Shown in pieces: positions 21,780 to 32,270 of a stretch of 64,000 bases of DNA (positions within the stretch are counted from its first letter, which is position 1; each line of letters begins with the position of its first letter). The DNA lies in NCBI GenBank assembly GCA_036417435.1, contig CM070899.1:156369494-156433493 (forward strand). The letters are read 5' to 3'. This DNA is from Inia geoffrensis (Eukaryota; Chordata; Mammalia; Artiodactyla; Iniidae). A model generated the notes under the pieces. That model was not told the origin of the DNA. It saw only the letters and a list, made by a program, of their open reading frames with translations, and searched no databases. Made by a program: the position numbers and the translations under genes.

Positions 21780-22320
21780 AATTCATAAATGCTTTGTGCT
21801 CAGTGATTAAAATGTATTTTATGGAGAGGTTCTTTGGGAGTAAGTAAATATCTTCTTCCTCATCAAACTTTTACTCGCAGATTTTTGCATCTACTGATGA
21901 TTCTTGCCCAAATAATTATCACTGTAGTGTTTTCTAATTCCATCAGTTCTTCTACCTTTATTAGTTGGCATTCAACTATAAGGTAGAGCTTCCCCTTTAT
22001 GCATCTATTCATTTACTTATTTATATCAATGCAGACTCATGGATTCTTATTTTATTGAAGGGAATCTAATCCATTATTATCATCAGTTATTTTGATGCTC
22101 AAATCTTTCCATCTTTGGTGAGTGGGAGACTTTTCAGGCTAGCTTCTATGTCCTTTTGAGATATGCTCATCATTCTTTGAGTACTTCCTGACTTTCTGGC
22201 ATATCAAGGTGTTCCAGGTTCACCTTGTATTTTCTTTGTGTCAGCCTTGGACTTAGCCATTTCTTCATGGAGTCCTGCTCTGTTTGGTGAAGAATGGTGT
22301 TTAAAAGCCAAGATCTGGAA
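21588..22320 (-). mobile_element. Old L1 3' UTR remnant (L1M-type)
   Basis: Landmarks in order: TATTTTGAAATAGTTTGAAA, GGAAAGTTGCAAGAATATAA, TTCACCCAGATTCCCCCATT, a GT tract, CTTCCTCATCAAACTTTTAC, TTATTAGTTGGCATTCAACT, ACTCATGGATTCTTATTTTA and AAGCCAAGATCTGG. They match a known old L1 3' UTR in reverse complement. A related short piece lies at 44378-44520. Confidence 0.75.
21744..21777 (+). repeat. (GT)n microsatellite inside L1 remnant
   Basis: An uninterrupted GT tract of about 16 units, at the place where this L1 3' UTR carries a simple-repeat-prone segment. Confidence 0.95.
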
Positions 22321-22409
22321 GACCTTCTGTGATCTGGGAGGTCTTGGCCCTCTTAATGGAAAGAGCTAGGAAATATGTATATGTAAGTACATAAACACGC
22401 ACATATATC

Positions 22410-23015
22410 ATATTAGTTTGCTGGAGCTACCCTGGCGAAATACCACAGACTGGGTGGGCTTAAACAACAGAAATTAATTCTCATAATTCCTAGAGGCTGG
22501 AAGTCTGAGATCAAGATCTAGGCAGGGTTTGTTCCTTCTGAGGGCTATGAGAGAGAATCTGTTTCATGCTTCTCCCCTCGCTTCTGATGGTTTGTTGGCA
22601 ATCTTTGGTGGTTCTTGGCATGTAGAATGATCACTCCACTCTCTGCCTTTCTTTTCTTTTTTTTTTTCTTAAAGATTTTTTGCTGTGAACCATTTTTAAA
22701 GTCTTTATTGAATTTGTTACAATATTGCTTCTGTTTTATGTTTTGGTTTTTTTGGCTGCGAAGCACATGGGATCTTAACTCCCCGACCAGGGATCGAACC
22801 CACACCCCCTGCATTGGAAGGCGAAGTCAACTACTGGATTGTCACGGAAGTCCCTCTGCCTTTATTTTCACATGACATTCTCCCTGTGTCTGTCACTGGA
22901 TCAGGGTCCACTTTAATGACCTAATTTTAACTTGATTATCACGGTCAAGAGATATGTGGCCAAGTAAAGTCACATTCTGAGGTCCTGGGGAGCTAAGACG
23001 TTTACCTCTTTTTCT
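22410..23015 (-). mobile_element. MLT1 (MLT1C-like) MaLR LTR, split by SINE
   Basis: On plus: ATATTAGTTTGCTGGAGCTA, ATACCACAGACTGGGTGGGC, AGGCTGGAAGTCTGAGATCA, then after the SINE GACATTCTCCCTGTGTCTGT, AAGTCACATTCTGAGGTCCT and GGGGAGCTAAGACG. This is the reverse complement of an MLT1C-type LTR. The SINE at 22651-22853 is nested in it. Confidence 0.88.
22651..22853 (-). mobile_element. CHR/Bov-t-type tRNA-derived SINE nested in MLT1
   Basis: A minus-strand SINE with an unusual tail half (TTTTTAAAGTCTTTATTGAA, TTACAATATTGCTTCTGTTT, ATGTTTTGGTTTTTTTGGC), then ACATGGGATCTTAACTCCCC and a terminal TCACGGAAGTCCC. Perfect target duplication CTCTGCCTTT at 22641-22650 and 22854-22863. The tail half differs from the other CHR copies here and marks another subfamily. 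Confidence 0.93.
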
Positions 23016-23345
23016 CCATTAAAAATCATAAATTCACACTAATACTCCAATTCCAATCCACTGCCCCAGGCTATATTCTAGTCTTTCTCTTTGCCACCTT
23101 TCTTCTTTGACAGTGAGCAGCCTGGCTCCAGTTACCTGCAATATCGTGACTTATTTACTGAATCCCTTTCATGTAGCCATTCTCCCAGTCCTGGCTCTAT
23201 TGCACATAGCAGTTGACCGGCTCCACTGCCTTCTCTCACAGAGTTCGCTTTTACCAAATGACAGCTGAGTTAGTAAGGAGACTCAGGCACCTCTTTCCTA
23301 CCTCCATGGCTCTTTGGGACCTCGAATTCTTAGACCCTAGAATTA
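23016..23345. other. Unassigned sequence
   Basis: Nothing recognised. Confidence 0.35.
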
Positions 23346-23349
23346 TACT

Positions 23350-23570
23350 TATTTGGAAAGTAACGTTTATATAGTGCTTTGGGATTTCCCAAGAATGTAG
23401 GAATATGCTTTTATTTAAATTTTGAGCGTCCTAAAAACACTGTGAGGTTCATTTTCAGCTCCAATCTAGAGATCAAGAAACCAAGACTGATTTAAACTGT
23501 GTTGGCAGGACCAGGACAAGTAGCTCAGCCCACGATTACATCACACACTACGTGTAACCCTGCACCTGAA
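23350..23570 (-). mobile_element. MIR SINE
   Basis: Reverse-complement MIR: TTATATAGTGCTTTGGGATT, AACACTGTGAGGTTCATTTT, AGATCAAGAAACCAAGACTG and ACAAGTAGCTCAGCCCACGA in MIR order. Confidence 0.75.
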
Positions 23571-23906
23571 TATTATTTAGTATAGACAACACCGAACATT
23601 CTACATGATTGGAAAAGATATCTTAGGACCTGGGGACCCTAGAGAGAGGGTGCAATTTTCAGGTTTTTCAGTCAGTTCATTACATTTACCATGTCTTCTG
23701 TCATGTGTGAAATGAATTATCTGGAGTTAACCTTTACCATCGCTAAGCATACATATTTGTGATGTGTGCAGAATAGGAGAACTTGAGTTCTGTCTTCAAA
23801 ATGAAATGGAGGTTTTCCCATTTAAAGTCAAGTCCTTCATTTCTAAATGCTGAATAGGATGGCACTTTTAGAAGAATTCCAGATGGTTAAATTAGGAGAC
23901 TGATAA

Positions 23907-23909
<3 letters not shown>

Positions 23910-23959
<50 letters not shown>
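23910..23959 (+). repeat. (AG)n microsatellite
   Basis: A perfect AG tract of about 24-25 units, the longest dinucleotide run in the window apart from the AT tract at 40947. Confidence 0.97.
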
Positions 23960-23961
<2 letters not shown>

Positions 23962-25585
23962 AGCCCAAGATTACTCACAGAGCTTGAAGCCTTTTAATTT
24001 GGTTATGAATGAAATGCATTTTCATACCTTGTTCTGAAATGATTGCCAACCTCACTGACAGGAAGCCCTTGGGCATGTTATGGTCCCCTTCCCCCCAAGG
24101 CCCCTGGCTGCACATGACTTCCCTTACAAACTTATTATTATTTTTTTGCCAATTCAAGATGAAGTTGTTCTGCTTAGAATAAGAGGCTCTATGAAGCATG
24201 CCTGTGTTTTCCTATACAGTTTGTCTTTTTGAAGGGAACGAGTCTGTGTGGGTCAGGGAGGAGGCTGGGAGGCTGTGCTGTTTCTGCGTCTTGAGCTTTG
24301 CAGACAGGGATCCTCCGCCAAGGCCCTTCCCCCAGGTTCCTCTCAGGGTCAACGTCCAACACTGGCATTTGGTCACTTCTCTCAGGGAAGGGGAGGCAGT
24401 CCCAGGGGCCGTCAGAAACCATCCTCTTACCTAAGATTCTCAGAGGTCAGGTTTCTTCCGTCTGTGTGCTGCTGCTGAAGAGGTGTGAAGAAGAGGAGGC
24501 GAGGAGGAGGACGAGGAACGTTTGAAAGGAGGCACCTCCTCTGTGGTTTGGGTTCATAAGGACCCTCTGCAAATGTCCTCAAGAAATCAAGAGGGCTTTG
24601 CTCAGATATTCCCACGTGGAGATGATGCCCACATTGCTTTGGGAGCCTGGCTTCGGCATCCTGAGGTGGCTTCTTAAGCCAAGAGCTTTATGCTGACTTG
24701 CGATATGTCCATGGAGTCCCATACAACTAACCCAGGGACCACAGATGACCGGCCCCATTGAAACCTCTAGGGTTCTAGCAGTAGAGAGATTTGACTAGGA
24801 TCCAAGCCCTGATACTTACAAGGGCTGTAGCCTCCATGAGCATGTACTCCCACTGGAAAAGCTAAATGGCTCCTAGACTTCCTTGAAAGACTTCTTTCTC
24901 ACAGTATGGAATGTTCCCTGTTTCTCCACGTGTGGTACACGCAGCTGTCTTCTTCCAAGTAGCAGCTGAAGCCCGGTTTTTCACTGTACTTCGCAGAACA
25001 AAAGGAACTTTGTCACTCAAATCTGACCACACTGTCTGCAAAAATAGTACCCTGGTGGTCACTGTATCCCTCTGCACTCACCTCCACCTGCAGGTGTGTC
25101 CCTGATGGTTTATTACCTGCCACCTACATCATCACTCTCAAGGGCAGGAAGACTGCCTGTTTACTCCCTGCTGGGTTCTTCACTCCCCGAATCAGTGCCT
25201 GCCTCAGGGGAGGGAATCTTTAGTTATGGGACCAAACTAGGTATGGACGGGTTTTTGTCTGCAGCTCAGGGAAGGGGGGCATATATGGGATTCTGGGGCC
25301 ACAGTAGATGTATAAAGCCAAAGTCAGGGTTTGGGGTGATCCTAGGTGAGCCCTGGAAATATGTCTTATCCTAGCAGGAGAGATGAAGCTAGGGCCAGGA
25401 TCATTTAAAAATAGGTGCCAGAGTCTTAGCAGGGCAAGTATGATGTTCAAAACTACTGGGTCACTCTAGGGTCAAAGGGTCAAAAGCTGAAAGGAAGGAA
25501 CAAGGAGAGTGAACTCAGGAGGAAGACGATAATTATAAAGTATAGCATTTATTTATCTTTTTTTGTTTGTTTACTTATTTGTAAT
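23960..25585. other. Unassigned, GC-richer, no gene seen
   Basis: Contains several overlapping short frames at 24189-24615 on both strands with no motif. A purine-rich run (AAGAAGAGGAGGCGAGGAGG) lies near 24490. No repeat is recognised. Confidence 0.35.
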
Positions 25586-25589
25586 GCAT

Positions 25590-25795
25590 AAGCCAGGCGA
25601 TGTATTTTAAGTGCGTTCTATGTATCATCTCCTTTACTCCTTATAAAAACGTTGCGAGGCGTTGTCTCTTATTACCTCCCTTTTGCTGAGAAGGAAACTG
25701 AGACACAGAAAGCATAAGTAACTTGCCTGAGTGTTTGTAGTTAATTAAGGGCTGAGCTTGGTGTCAGTTCCAGGGGGTCTGGCTCCCAGGTTAGA
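25590..25795 (-). mobile_element. MIR SINE
   Basis: Reverse-complement MIR: TATGTATCATCTCCTTTACT, AAAAACGTTGCGAGGCGTTG, GCTGAGAAGGAAACTGAGAC and AAGTAACTTGCCTGAGTGTT. Confidence 0.85.
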
Positions 25796-26149
25796 CCAAC
25801 ACATGGGCTCTTACTTTAGGTCTCCACATCAAAGTTCCTACTGTCTTCCACCGAGCAGGCACTTTCTTTGGTGTAAGTGAGTCACTGGGTTTGGCACAGT
25901 TGATCATTTGAAATCACCAAAACTGGTGATGATATTGGTTAAACTAGAACAGTTCTCAAAAATACACATCTCTTGTCCTGCAACGCTCCTGTGTTGAAAT
26001 GATTGATTTCAAAACATCCTCGATTCAGAGGCTGTCAGAACCAGGGGCCCCTTAGAGACCTCCTGGTGTGCCCCTTTGCTTCACTGATAGGAAACTGAGG
26101 AGGAGAACCCTGCATCGCCCAGACATTCCCTTTGATAGCGTAGTAGGGA

Positions 26150-26325
26150 GCCCGTATAGCATGGAGATTAAGAATCCAACCTCTGATCCACCATTTGCCA
26201 CATTTATGATCTGTGCAAGTTAGTTAAACTCTGTTAGTCTCTGTTTCCGGTAAAATGAAAACGATTGCTCTCAAGCACGATGCAGGTGCCAAGCACAAAG
26301 TCAGCACTTGGTAGGAGTAGTTTTA
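26150..26325 (+). mobile_element. MIR SINE
   Basis: Plus-strand MIR: GTATAGCATGGAGATTAAGA, CCACCATTTGCCACATTTAT, GTGCAAGTTAGTTAAACTCT, TTAGTCTCTGTTTCC and a tail with GCCAAGCACAAAGTCAGCAC. Confidence 0.8.
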
Positions 26326-26640
26326 GAAACCTGAACTCTTGCTGCTGTTTCATTCCGGTATCCTCAGCATGGTGGTCCCAACATGGCAGACAGAGTTTCT
26401 GCCACTTAATGCAAGTTGGCAGAAAGGAGTGGCTGGGAATGTCTATTCTAAATAAAGTTATTTGTTGTTTATTTGAAATATGAAGTTTACTGGCTGTCCT
26501 GTATTTTGATTTGCTATGCCAGGCAATGCTACTGCGTATGGACAACCATCCAAATTCAGCCAAAGATGATGATGCCTGCTTCCCTTCACCCTTACTAGTA
26601 CCAAGTGAGGTTATCACTAGTGCTGCTCACTGGTAACCAG
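26326..26640. other. Unassigned sequence
   Basis: No repeat recognised. The 127-codon minus frame at 26234-26617 runs across the MIR and is non-coding. Confidence 0.4.
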
Positions 26641-26644
26641 CTCT

Positions 26645-26925
26645 GCTTAGGAAATCTGATCTTCCTGCCCCACTGTGGTTGGGCAGGACCAGATGACGAG
26701 TTCTGGCCAGTGAAATGTGAGCAGAAGTGACGTATGTCGCTTCTAGGTCAGAGCATTGAATTGTCTGTGTGTGACTTTCTAGAATTCCCCCGACAAAGTA
26801 ACTGTAGAAGCAGAAGCAGATTTGGAGCCTCCAGCATCTTGCATCCCTGAGTGTCTATAATGAACTGAACATCGCTGCTGACCTGTAATGTACATGTAGC
26901 ATGAGGGAGAAATAAAACTTAAGTA
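26645..26925 (+). mobile_element. MaLR-like LTR remnant, cut by L1
   Basis: TGGCCAGTGAAATGTGAGCA, AGAAGTGACGTATGTCGCTT, ATCGCTGCTGACCTGTAATG and TAGCATGAGGGAGAAATAAA match an old LTR-like repeat whose 3' end normally continues 'tttgttgttttaagccactga'. That continuation is lost where the L1 begins. Confidence 0.5.
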
Positions 26926-27504
26926 TCATTTGCAGTAGCCGGGACATGGAAGCAACCTAAATGTCCATCGACAGATGAATGGATAAAGAAGGTGTGGTAC
27001 ATACATACAATGGAATATTACTCAGCCATAAAAAGGAACGAAATTGGGTCATTTGTAGAGACATGGATGGACCTAGAGTCTGTCATACAGAGTGAAGTAA
27101 GTCAGAAAGAGAAAAACAAATATCGTATATTAACACATGTATGTGGAATCTAGAAAAATGGTACAGATGAACCTATTTGCAGGGCAGGAATGAGACACAG
27201 ATGTAGAGAACGGACATGTGGAGACAGGGGGTGGGGAAGGGGAGATGGGATGAACTGGGAGATTGGGATTGACATATATAAACTATCATGTGTAAAATAG
27301 ATAGCTAGTGGGAACCTGCTATACAGCACAGGGAGGTCAGCTCGGTGCTCTGTGATGACCTAGATGGGTGGGTTGGGGGAGGGTGGGAGGGAGGTCCAAG
27401 AGGGAGGGGATATATGTATACATATAGCTGATTCACTTTATTGCACAGCAGAAACTAACACAACATTGTAAAGCAACTATACCCCACTATAAAAAAAAAA
27501 AAAT
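26926..27504 (+). mobile_element. Short 5'-truncated L1 (cetartiodactyl type)
   Basis: The L1 3' end: GGAAGCAACCTAAATGTCCA, GGAATATTACTCAGCCATAA, the 3' UTR with GGGAACCTGCTATACAGCAC and TTCACTTTATTGCACAGCAG, AAAGCAACTATACCCC and a tail of about 13 A. The well-preserved sequence indicates a fairly young subfamily. Only the last ORF2 codons plus the 3' UTR were copied (about 580 bases). Confidence 0.95.
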
Positions 27505-27508
27505 TTAC

Positions 27509-27735
27509 CAGGAGTTGGCAAACTATTCGCCTACAGGCCAAATCTGGCTCATTTCCTGTTCTTTAAATAAAATTTTATTGGAACGGAGCCATAGCCATTC
27601 ATTTATGAATTATCTATGGGGGCTTTTTTTTTGGTATAATGACAGAGTTGAGTAGTTGCCACGGAGACTGTGTGGCTCACAAAGCCTGAAATATTTACTG
27701 TTTGGCACTTTACAGAAAAAATTTGTCAATCGCTG
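27509..27735. mobile_element. hAT-type nonautonomous DNA transposon
   Basis: Begins CAGGAGTTGGCAAACTATTC and ends TTTACAGAAAAAATTTGTCA...GCTG, near-inverted ends of a 'caggggttggcaaac' element. The interior ATAAAATTTTATTGGAACGG, ATGACAGAGTTGAGTAGTTG and AAGCCTGAAATATTTACTGT is characteristic. A second copy is at 49933-50132. Confidence 0.8.
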
Positions 27736-27849
27736 TTTTCAGTCCCTTACTTTTTGTGGTGGTTATTACAGCATAACTAGCTTCTCCTAATTGCTTTCTT
27801 GAGTGCAGTTTTTAAAGCTTGCTAATTTAATGGGTAAAAAAAAAAAATT

Positions 27850-28390
27850 AAGGTAACATTGTGCTTAGTTTACATTTCTTTGATTATTACTGGAGTCACA
27901 CGTTTTCCTGTTTGTTGACTGGATGACTATCTCCTTTGTCTGTTTATGGCCTTCACCATTTTATCATTAGGGGTTTAGTGATTTTCTTATTGATTTGATT
28001 GAGTTCTCAAAGGAGAGAGGATATTAATCCTTTGTAATTTACATTTGATTTATTCTACCAAGTCTTAGCTTAGAAAGGAGACAGTCCTTTTTCTCCAGAA
28101 GTCCAATAAATATTTAATTTTATTTGCTCTAGTTTTTGTATTTGATTTTAAAAATTCTTTTTAAAAAAAATCCACCAGTAATTCATTTTAGTGCAAGGGA
28201 GAAGATAGGGTCTTAAATGAATGCTTTTTTCAAATTGCTAATCAATTTTCCAGCACTATATTGATAAACCTTCCCTTTCTCATTGTTTTTAACACTCCTT
28301 TTATAATTTGATAAATTCTTCTATATGAAATTGTCTATTTTAAGACTAGTTTTTCTGTTGAATGAATTATCCTGTATATTCTTGCAAAAA
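27850..28390 (-). mobile_element. Old L1/HAL1 ORF2-region remnant
   Basis: Reverse-complement L1-like landmarks, weakly kept: TTACATTTCTTTGATTATTA, TTTTCCTGTTTGTTGACTGG, ATTTTCTTATTGATTTGATT, AGGATATTAATCCTTTG, CAATTTTCCAGCACTATATT. Confidence 0.6.
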
Positions 28391-28394
28391 TTGC

Positions 28395-28665
28395 TTTTGC
28401 TATAATGTTAAGTGGAAAAGCAAAATACAAAGATATATATGTGTATTATATGTATATATACATATAACACATATATATTTTTTTAACTATACAAGAAAAG
28501 AACTTTGCACATAGTAAACATAGACTGGAAGAAAACAATTCTAAAATGTTTATAACTACATTGTTTGTATGAAACTGTGTTTTATAGTTTTCTCCTTTTT
28601 CGGTCATTTTCTAATCTTCTCATATACACAAAAAATGGAAAACTTATTTTATGGGAAAAAATTCT
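28395..28665 (+). mobile_element. Old L1 3' UTR remnant (L1ME/L1MD-like)
   Basis: Sense L1 tail-type sequence: AATGTTAAGTGGAAAAGCAA, an AT/GT-rich palindromic run at 28433-28480, ACTGGAAGAAAACAATTCTA and TTTCTAATCTTCTCATATAC. Opposite in strand to the neighbour at 27850-28390. Confidence 0.5.
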
Positions 28666-28995
28666 TCCTAAAATGGAATCTTGGTTTTCTAATTTCTTTG
28701 ACTTTTGTTATATTTACCGCTATCTCGAGAGGTTTTGCTGTGGTTCTAAAATACTTCCATACTTTTTAATTTCTACAAGATCCTATTTACTCCCATGTAA
28801 AGCTGTTATCTTTCCAGCAGCTGCTGCTGTTCATCACCTCCTTATTTATTCAGACAAGAACTCTTTTACCTTTTTCAGCACTCCATGCTCTATTGAGGTT
28901 TAGATCAATGTTGGCAAGAGCTTTGGCACCTGAAGGAGAAACCATGGGTGGCTGGTTGCAGGAGATAGGAGCCCCCAGGCCCGATGGCTCCTGAT
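28666..28995. other. Unassigned sequence
   Basis: Nothing recognised. The 112-codon plus frame at 28565-28903 spans the L1 tail and this stretch and has no motif. Confidence 0.35.
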
Positions 28996-28999
28996 TCCG

Positions 29000-29440
29000 C
29001 CTCCAGTGCTCCAGACTCACCTCCCCCGCCACCTGCCACATAATCTTGACCTACCATGGCCGCAGCTTTCCTCCTCAGACACACCCTCAGCCTTTCTGTG
29101 CTGCCCGCAGCCTCACCATCTACCTAACCGCCCTCACCATAGACTGGAAGCTTTCTCACTGTTAACATCCCTGGTATTCCTCTCAAAACTCTACTACCAT
29201 CTCCACTCCTAGTTCAAGCCTTCATGATCGCTCGGTTGGATTGACAGGGGTCTCCTTTTCTCTGCTAACATACTCTTAAAGCCGGCCAGGGTTTTCTGCT
29301 AAAATAAAAGTTGAAATCAGGTTCTTTGCTGTAAAACTCCCCATTGTTGATTTTGTGGCCTGACATCCACTCTGCTCTTGCTGATCACATTCAGTACTTA
29401 TGTTTCATCTTCTTGGTATCTGAGCTTCAGGATTCCCTAA
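29000..29440 (+). mobile_element. L2 remnant, cut by CHR SINE
   Basis: Sense L2 landmarks: ACTCCTAGTTCAAGCCTTCA, GATCGCTCGGTTGGATTGAC, AAATCAGGTTCTTTGCTGTA and AAACTCCCCATTGTTGATTT. It is broken at the SINE, and the short piece between the two SINEs continues the old sequence. Confidence 0.6.
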
Positions 29441-29452
29441 AGAGTAGTAGCT

Positions 29453-29660
29453 GGGCTTCCCTGGTGGCGCAGTGGTTGAGAGTCCGCCTGCCAATTCAGG
29501 GGACATGGGTTCATACCCCGGTCTGGGAAGATCCCATATGCCGCGGAGCGGCTAGGCCCGTGAGCCATGGCTGCTGAGCCTGCGCATCCGGAGCCTGTGC
29601 TCCGCAACGGGAGAGGCCACAGCAGTGAGAGGCCTGCATACTGCAAAAAAAAAAAAAAAA
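29453..29660 (+). mobile_element. CHR SINE (short cetacean type), full length
   Basis: The sense-strand reference copy in the window. It starts GGGCTTCCCTGGTGGCGCAG, has the tRNA-like promoter region (CAGTGGTTGAGAGTCC as A-box area, GGGTTCATACCCCGG as B-box area), AGATCCCATATGCCGCGGAG, and ends with about 17 A. Perfect target duplication AGAGTAGTAGCT at 29441-29452 and 29661-29672. Such SINEs depend on L1-type machinery for copying. Confidence 0.98.
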
Positions 29661-29696
29661 AGAGTAGTAGCTAATAATGCTCAGAGCTATTCTTTT

Positions 29697-29830
29697 TTTA
29701 TTTTTTTAAATGTGTCTTTTTTTTCTTTTGGCCATGCCATGCAGGATGCGGGATCTTAGTTCCCCGATCAGGGACTGAACCCTGCATTGGGAGCTCAGAG
29801 TCTTAACCCCTGGACCACCAGGGAAGTCCC
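29697..29830 (-). mobile_element. CHR-related SINE (short, 134 bases)
   Basis: Minus strand: CTTTTGGCCATGCCATGCAG, GGGATCTTAGTTCCCCGATC, TGGACCACCAGGGAAGTCCC. The flanking duplication is TCAGAGCTATTCTTT against TCAAAACTATTCTTT (29681-29695 and 29831-29845, two mismatches). Confidence 0.9.
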
Positions 29831-29845
29831 TCAAAACTATTCTTT

Positions 29846-30090
29846 ACTGAATGTTTTCATGTGCCAGGAGCTGCGCTAAGATCTTCATGTACATTAGCAT
29901 ATGTATTTCTCATAACTCTACGAGGAAGGTATTATTAGTATCTCCATTTTATAGGTGGGGAAACTGAGGCATGGAAAAATTAATTAATTAATTTTCCAAG
30001 GTCCCATGTTTAATAGTAAGTAGAATTGGGAATCATACCCAGATTTCTCTGATTTTGGAGTTCACACTCTTAGACATCAGGCCATATTTC
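29846..30090 (-). mobile_element. MIR SINE
   Basis: Reverse-complement MIR, well kept: GTGCCAGGAGCTGCGCTAAG, AGGAAGGTATTATTAGTATC, CCATTTTATAGGTGGGGAAA, CTGAGGCATGG, TTCCAAGGTCCCATG and TTCACACTCTTAG. Confidence 0.9.
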
Positions 30091-30170
30091 CTCTCCTGCT
30101 CCTTTGACTTGACTTGCACTTTCTGGGTGCCCATGCCCTTTGCTGACTCAATAGAAATCCATACCCCCTT

Positions 30171-30521
30171 GGGACTTCCCTGGGGGCACAGTGGTTAAGA
30201 ATCCACCTGCCAATGCAGGGGGCATGGGTTTGAGCCCTGGTCCAGGAAGATCCCACATGCTGAGGAGCAACTAAGCCCGTGTGCCACAACTACAGAGCCT
30301 GCACTCTAGAGCCCATGAGCCACAACTACTGAGCCCGCGTGCCACAACTACTGAAGCCCTCATGCCTAGAGCCTGTGTCTGCAACAAGAGGAGCCACCCC
30401 AGTGAGAAGCCCGTGCACCGCAACAAAGAGTAGCTCCCTCTCACCACAACTAGAGAAAGCCTGCGTGCAGCAACAAAGACCCAACACAGCCATAAATAAA
30501 TAAATAAATTTATGAAAAAGA
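30171..30521 (+). mobile_element. CHR SINE (long CHR-1-like), full length
   Basis: Sense strand, about 350 bases. GGGACTTCCCTGGGGGCACA start, AGATCCCACATGCTGAGGAG, several internal repeats of a 'ccacaactactgagccc'-like unit, then CAACAAAGACCCAACACAGC and a (TAAA)n-type tail. Target duplication near AGAAATCCAT at 30153-30162 and 30532-30541. The repeated middle makes this type longer than the 210-base type. Confidence 0.95.
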
Positions 30522-30544
30522 AAAGAAAGAAAGAAATCCATTCC

Positions 30545-31080
30545 CTCATTTCAGCTCCTTTGGAACCCCCAACCCATGAAGCCAATACCCTGGCCATGAG
30601 GAGAAAGGGGTTTATTCAGAGAAGGAGGCTGGATGAGGGGTCTTTTGAGGGCTCTGAAAGCTTTGGCCTAGGTGATTCATGTGATGCCTTTCGGAACATG
30701 GTCTGCCATAACAGTGGCCAGTGAATAGGCAGGGTGTCACGGGAAAACAGAAACATCTTTGGGACGTCTGACTGTTGGTTAAGTTTTCTGGATTGTGCCA
30801 CAGCTCTTTATCAGCTTTCTTGCTTCACGATGGCCAGCTGTGCTGTCAGCCAAGTTTTTGCACCTCCCATGTCATAAGCCATGTCTGTCTGTTGGAGAGG
30901 ATGGTGGGGTTAGGGGCTTTTCTAGATTTTCTGCTTTCCCCAACTAGGCCTTCAGTGAAGTCAGTCTGTTAGCTTGACATCAATGATAATACGAGTATTT
31001 ATACCACGGGAATCACAAAAGCTACAAATCATGGCTTTCTTTTTCTCATAGAGCCAGCTATAAACTACTTACCAGAACAC
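30545..31080. other. Unassigned sequence
   Basis: Nothing recognised. Confidence 0.35.
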
Positions 31081-31084
31081 CACT

Positions 31085-31330
31085 GAGTACAATCCACTGG
31101 TTAAATGCACAGGCTTCATCATCAGACAGGCCTCGGTTTGTGTCCCAGCTACAACACTTCCTAGCTGTATGACTCTCTGAACCTCAGGTTCCTTGTTGGC
31201 AAAACGGGGGTGACAATGGCAACACGGTAGGGTTTTTGTGAGGATTAAATGAGATAATGCATGCAGAGTACTTAGTAGAGTGTCCAACCCATTGTAAACA
31301 TTCAATAGTTGATAGTAATTATGATAGCTA
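31085..31330 (+). mobile_element. MIR SINE, nearly full length
   Basis: Plus-strand MIR from the tRNA-like head (ACTGGTTAAATGCACAGGCT) through ACACTTCCTAGCTGTATGAC, ACCTCAGGTTCCTTGTTGGC, TTGTGAGGATTAAATGAGAT and the tail GTAAACATTCAATAGTTGAT. Confidence 0.93.
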
Positions 31331-31639
31331 ATTAATGAGAGTAAATAAATGAACAAAAATGAAGTTAGACAGCCATTAAAATGCCTTAAAAGTCCAAATT
31401 GAACAATGCCCTTAACCATATATAATGTGCCATGGAGACACAAACTGGAACACAAAGGGTACAGATTTCCAACAGTATGGATGTGCAGGTATAAGTCCTA
31501 AAGTTGCTGGGAAGGGGGAGATGTTAAGAGACTGTTTTCAGTGATCAGTTTCTAGGAGTTTAACAGAAGGAATGATTCTTAGTAGACGTAACTCATAGAT
31601 CTCAGAGGTAGAGTAAAAGGACCATGTAAGAATGAGATT

Positions 31640-31800
31640 TGAAAGCAGGCAGACCAGAATACCAAGCTAGTTTTATCATTTGGAAGTTCTGTGACCTTGA
31701 ATGAGATACTTAATTTTGTAGAACTTCAGTTTCTCATTTATAAAATAAGAATAACCTACTTTGTGTTGTAAGAATTATACGAGCTAATGATTTATATGTG
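31640..31800 (+). mobile_element. MIR SINE
   Basis: Plus-strand MIR core: TTCTGTGACCTTGAATGAGA, CTTCAGTTTCTCATTTATAA, AATAAGAATAACCTACTTTG. Confidence 0.85.
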
Positions 31801-32270
31801 AATGACCTTTGCTCTGTTATAAACCATCCCAAAACCATGATTTGCTTCCTTATAATTTTATGGGTTGGCAATCTCGTCGGTTCTACTTCAGATCTTGCCT
31901 GAAATTCCTCGTGTGACTGTGTCATCTGATGGCTCAGCTGGGGCTGGAGAGTCCAAGATGGCCTCAAGCACACGTCTGGTCATAGGTGTTGGCTGGCAGC
32001 TGGGATGGTTTGGTTTTCTTCCACATCCTCCAACAGGCTGGGCTGAGTTTCTTCACAGCACGATGGTCTCAGGGCTCCAAGAGCAAAACCAGGAACCGCA
32101 AAACTTCTTCAGGACAAGATTCCAGACCTTGCATAATATCACTTCTGCCACATACTGTTGGCCCAAACAAATCACAAGGCCAGTCCAGATTTAAGGAGAG
32201 GGATATCTCATTGCAGAAGGGCTGGGAGCAAGGAAGGGGATTCACTAGGGCCATAATTATAGTCATTTCT
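31801..32270 (-). mobile_element. Old MaLR-like repeat (name uncertain)
   Basis: Order of landmarks: GCTCTGTTATAAACCATCCC, AAAACCATGATTTGCTTCCT, TCTGATGGCTCAGCTGGGGC, TGGAGAGTCCAAGATGGCCT, GGTGTTGGCTGGCAGCTGGG and ATCACTTCTGCCACATACTG. It matches a common old LTR-like mammalian repeat ('taacaaatcaccccaaaactt ... ctggggctggaggatccaag ... cacttctgccatattctattgg'). The frames on both strands over it are non-coding. Confidence 0.6.

Noticed and set aside
26234..26617. 127-codon minus frame
   Set aside because: It crosses a MIR on the opposite strand and shows no domain.
29453..29500. tRNA-like A and B box sequences
   Set aside because: They belong to the tRNA-derived head of a CHR SINE, not to a functional tRNA gene.
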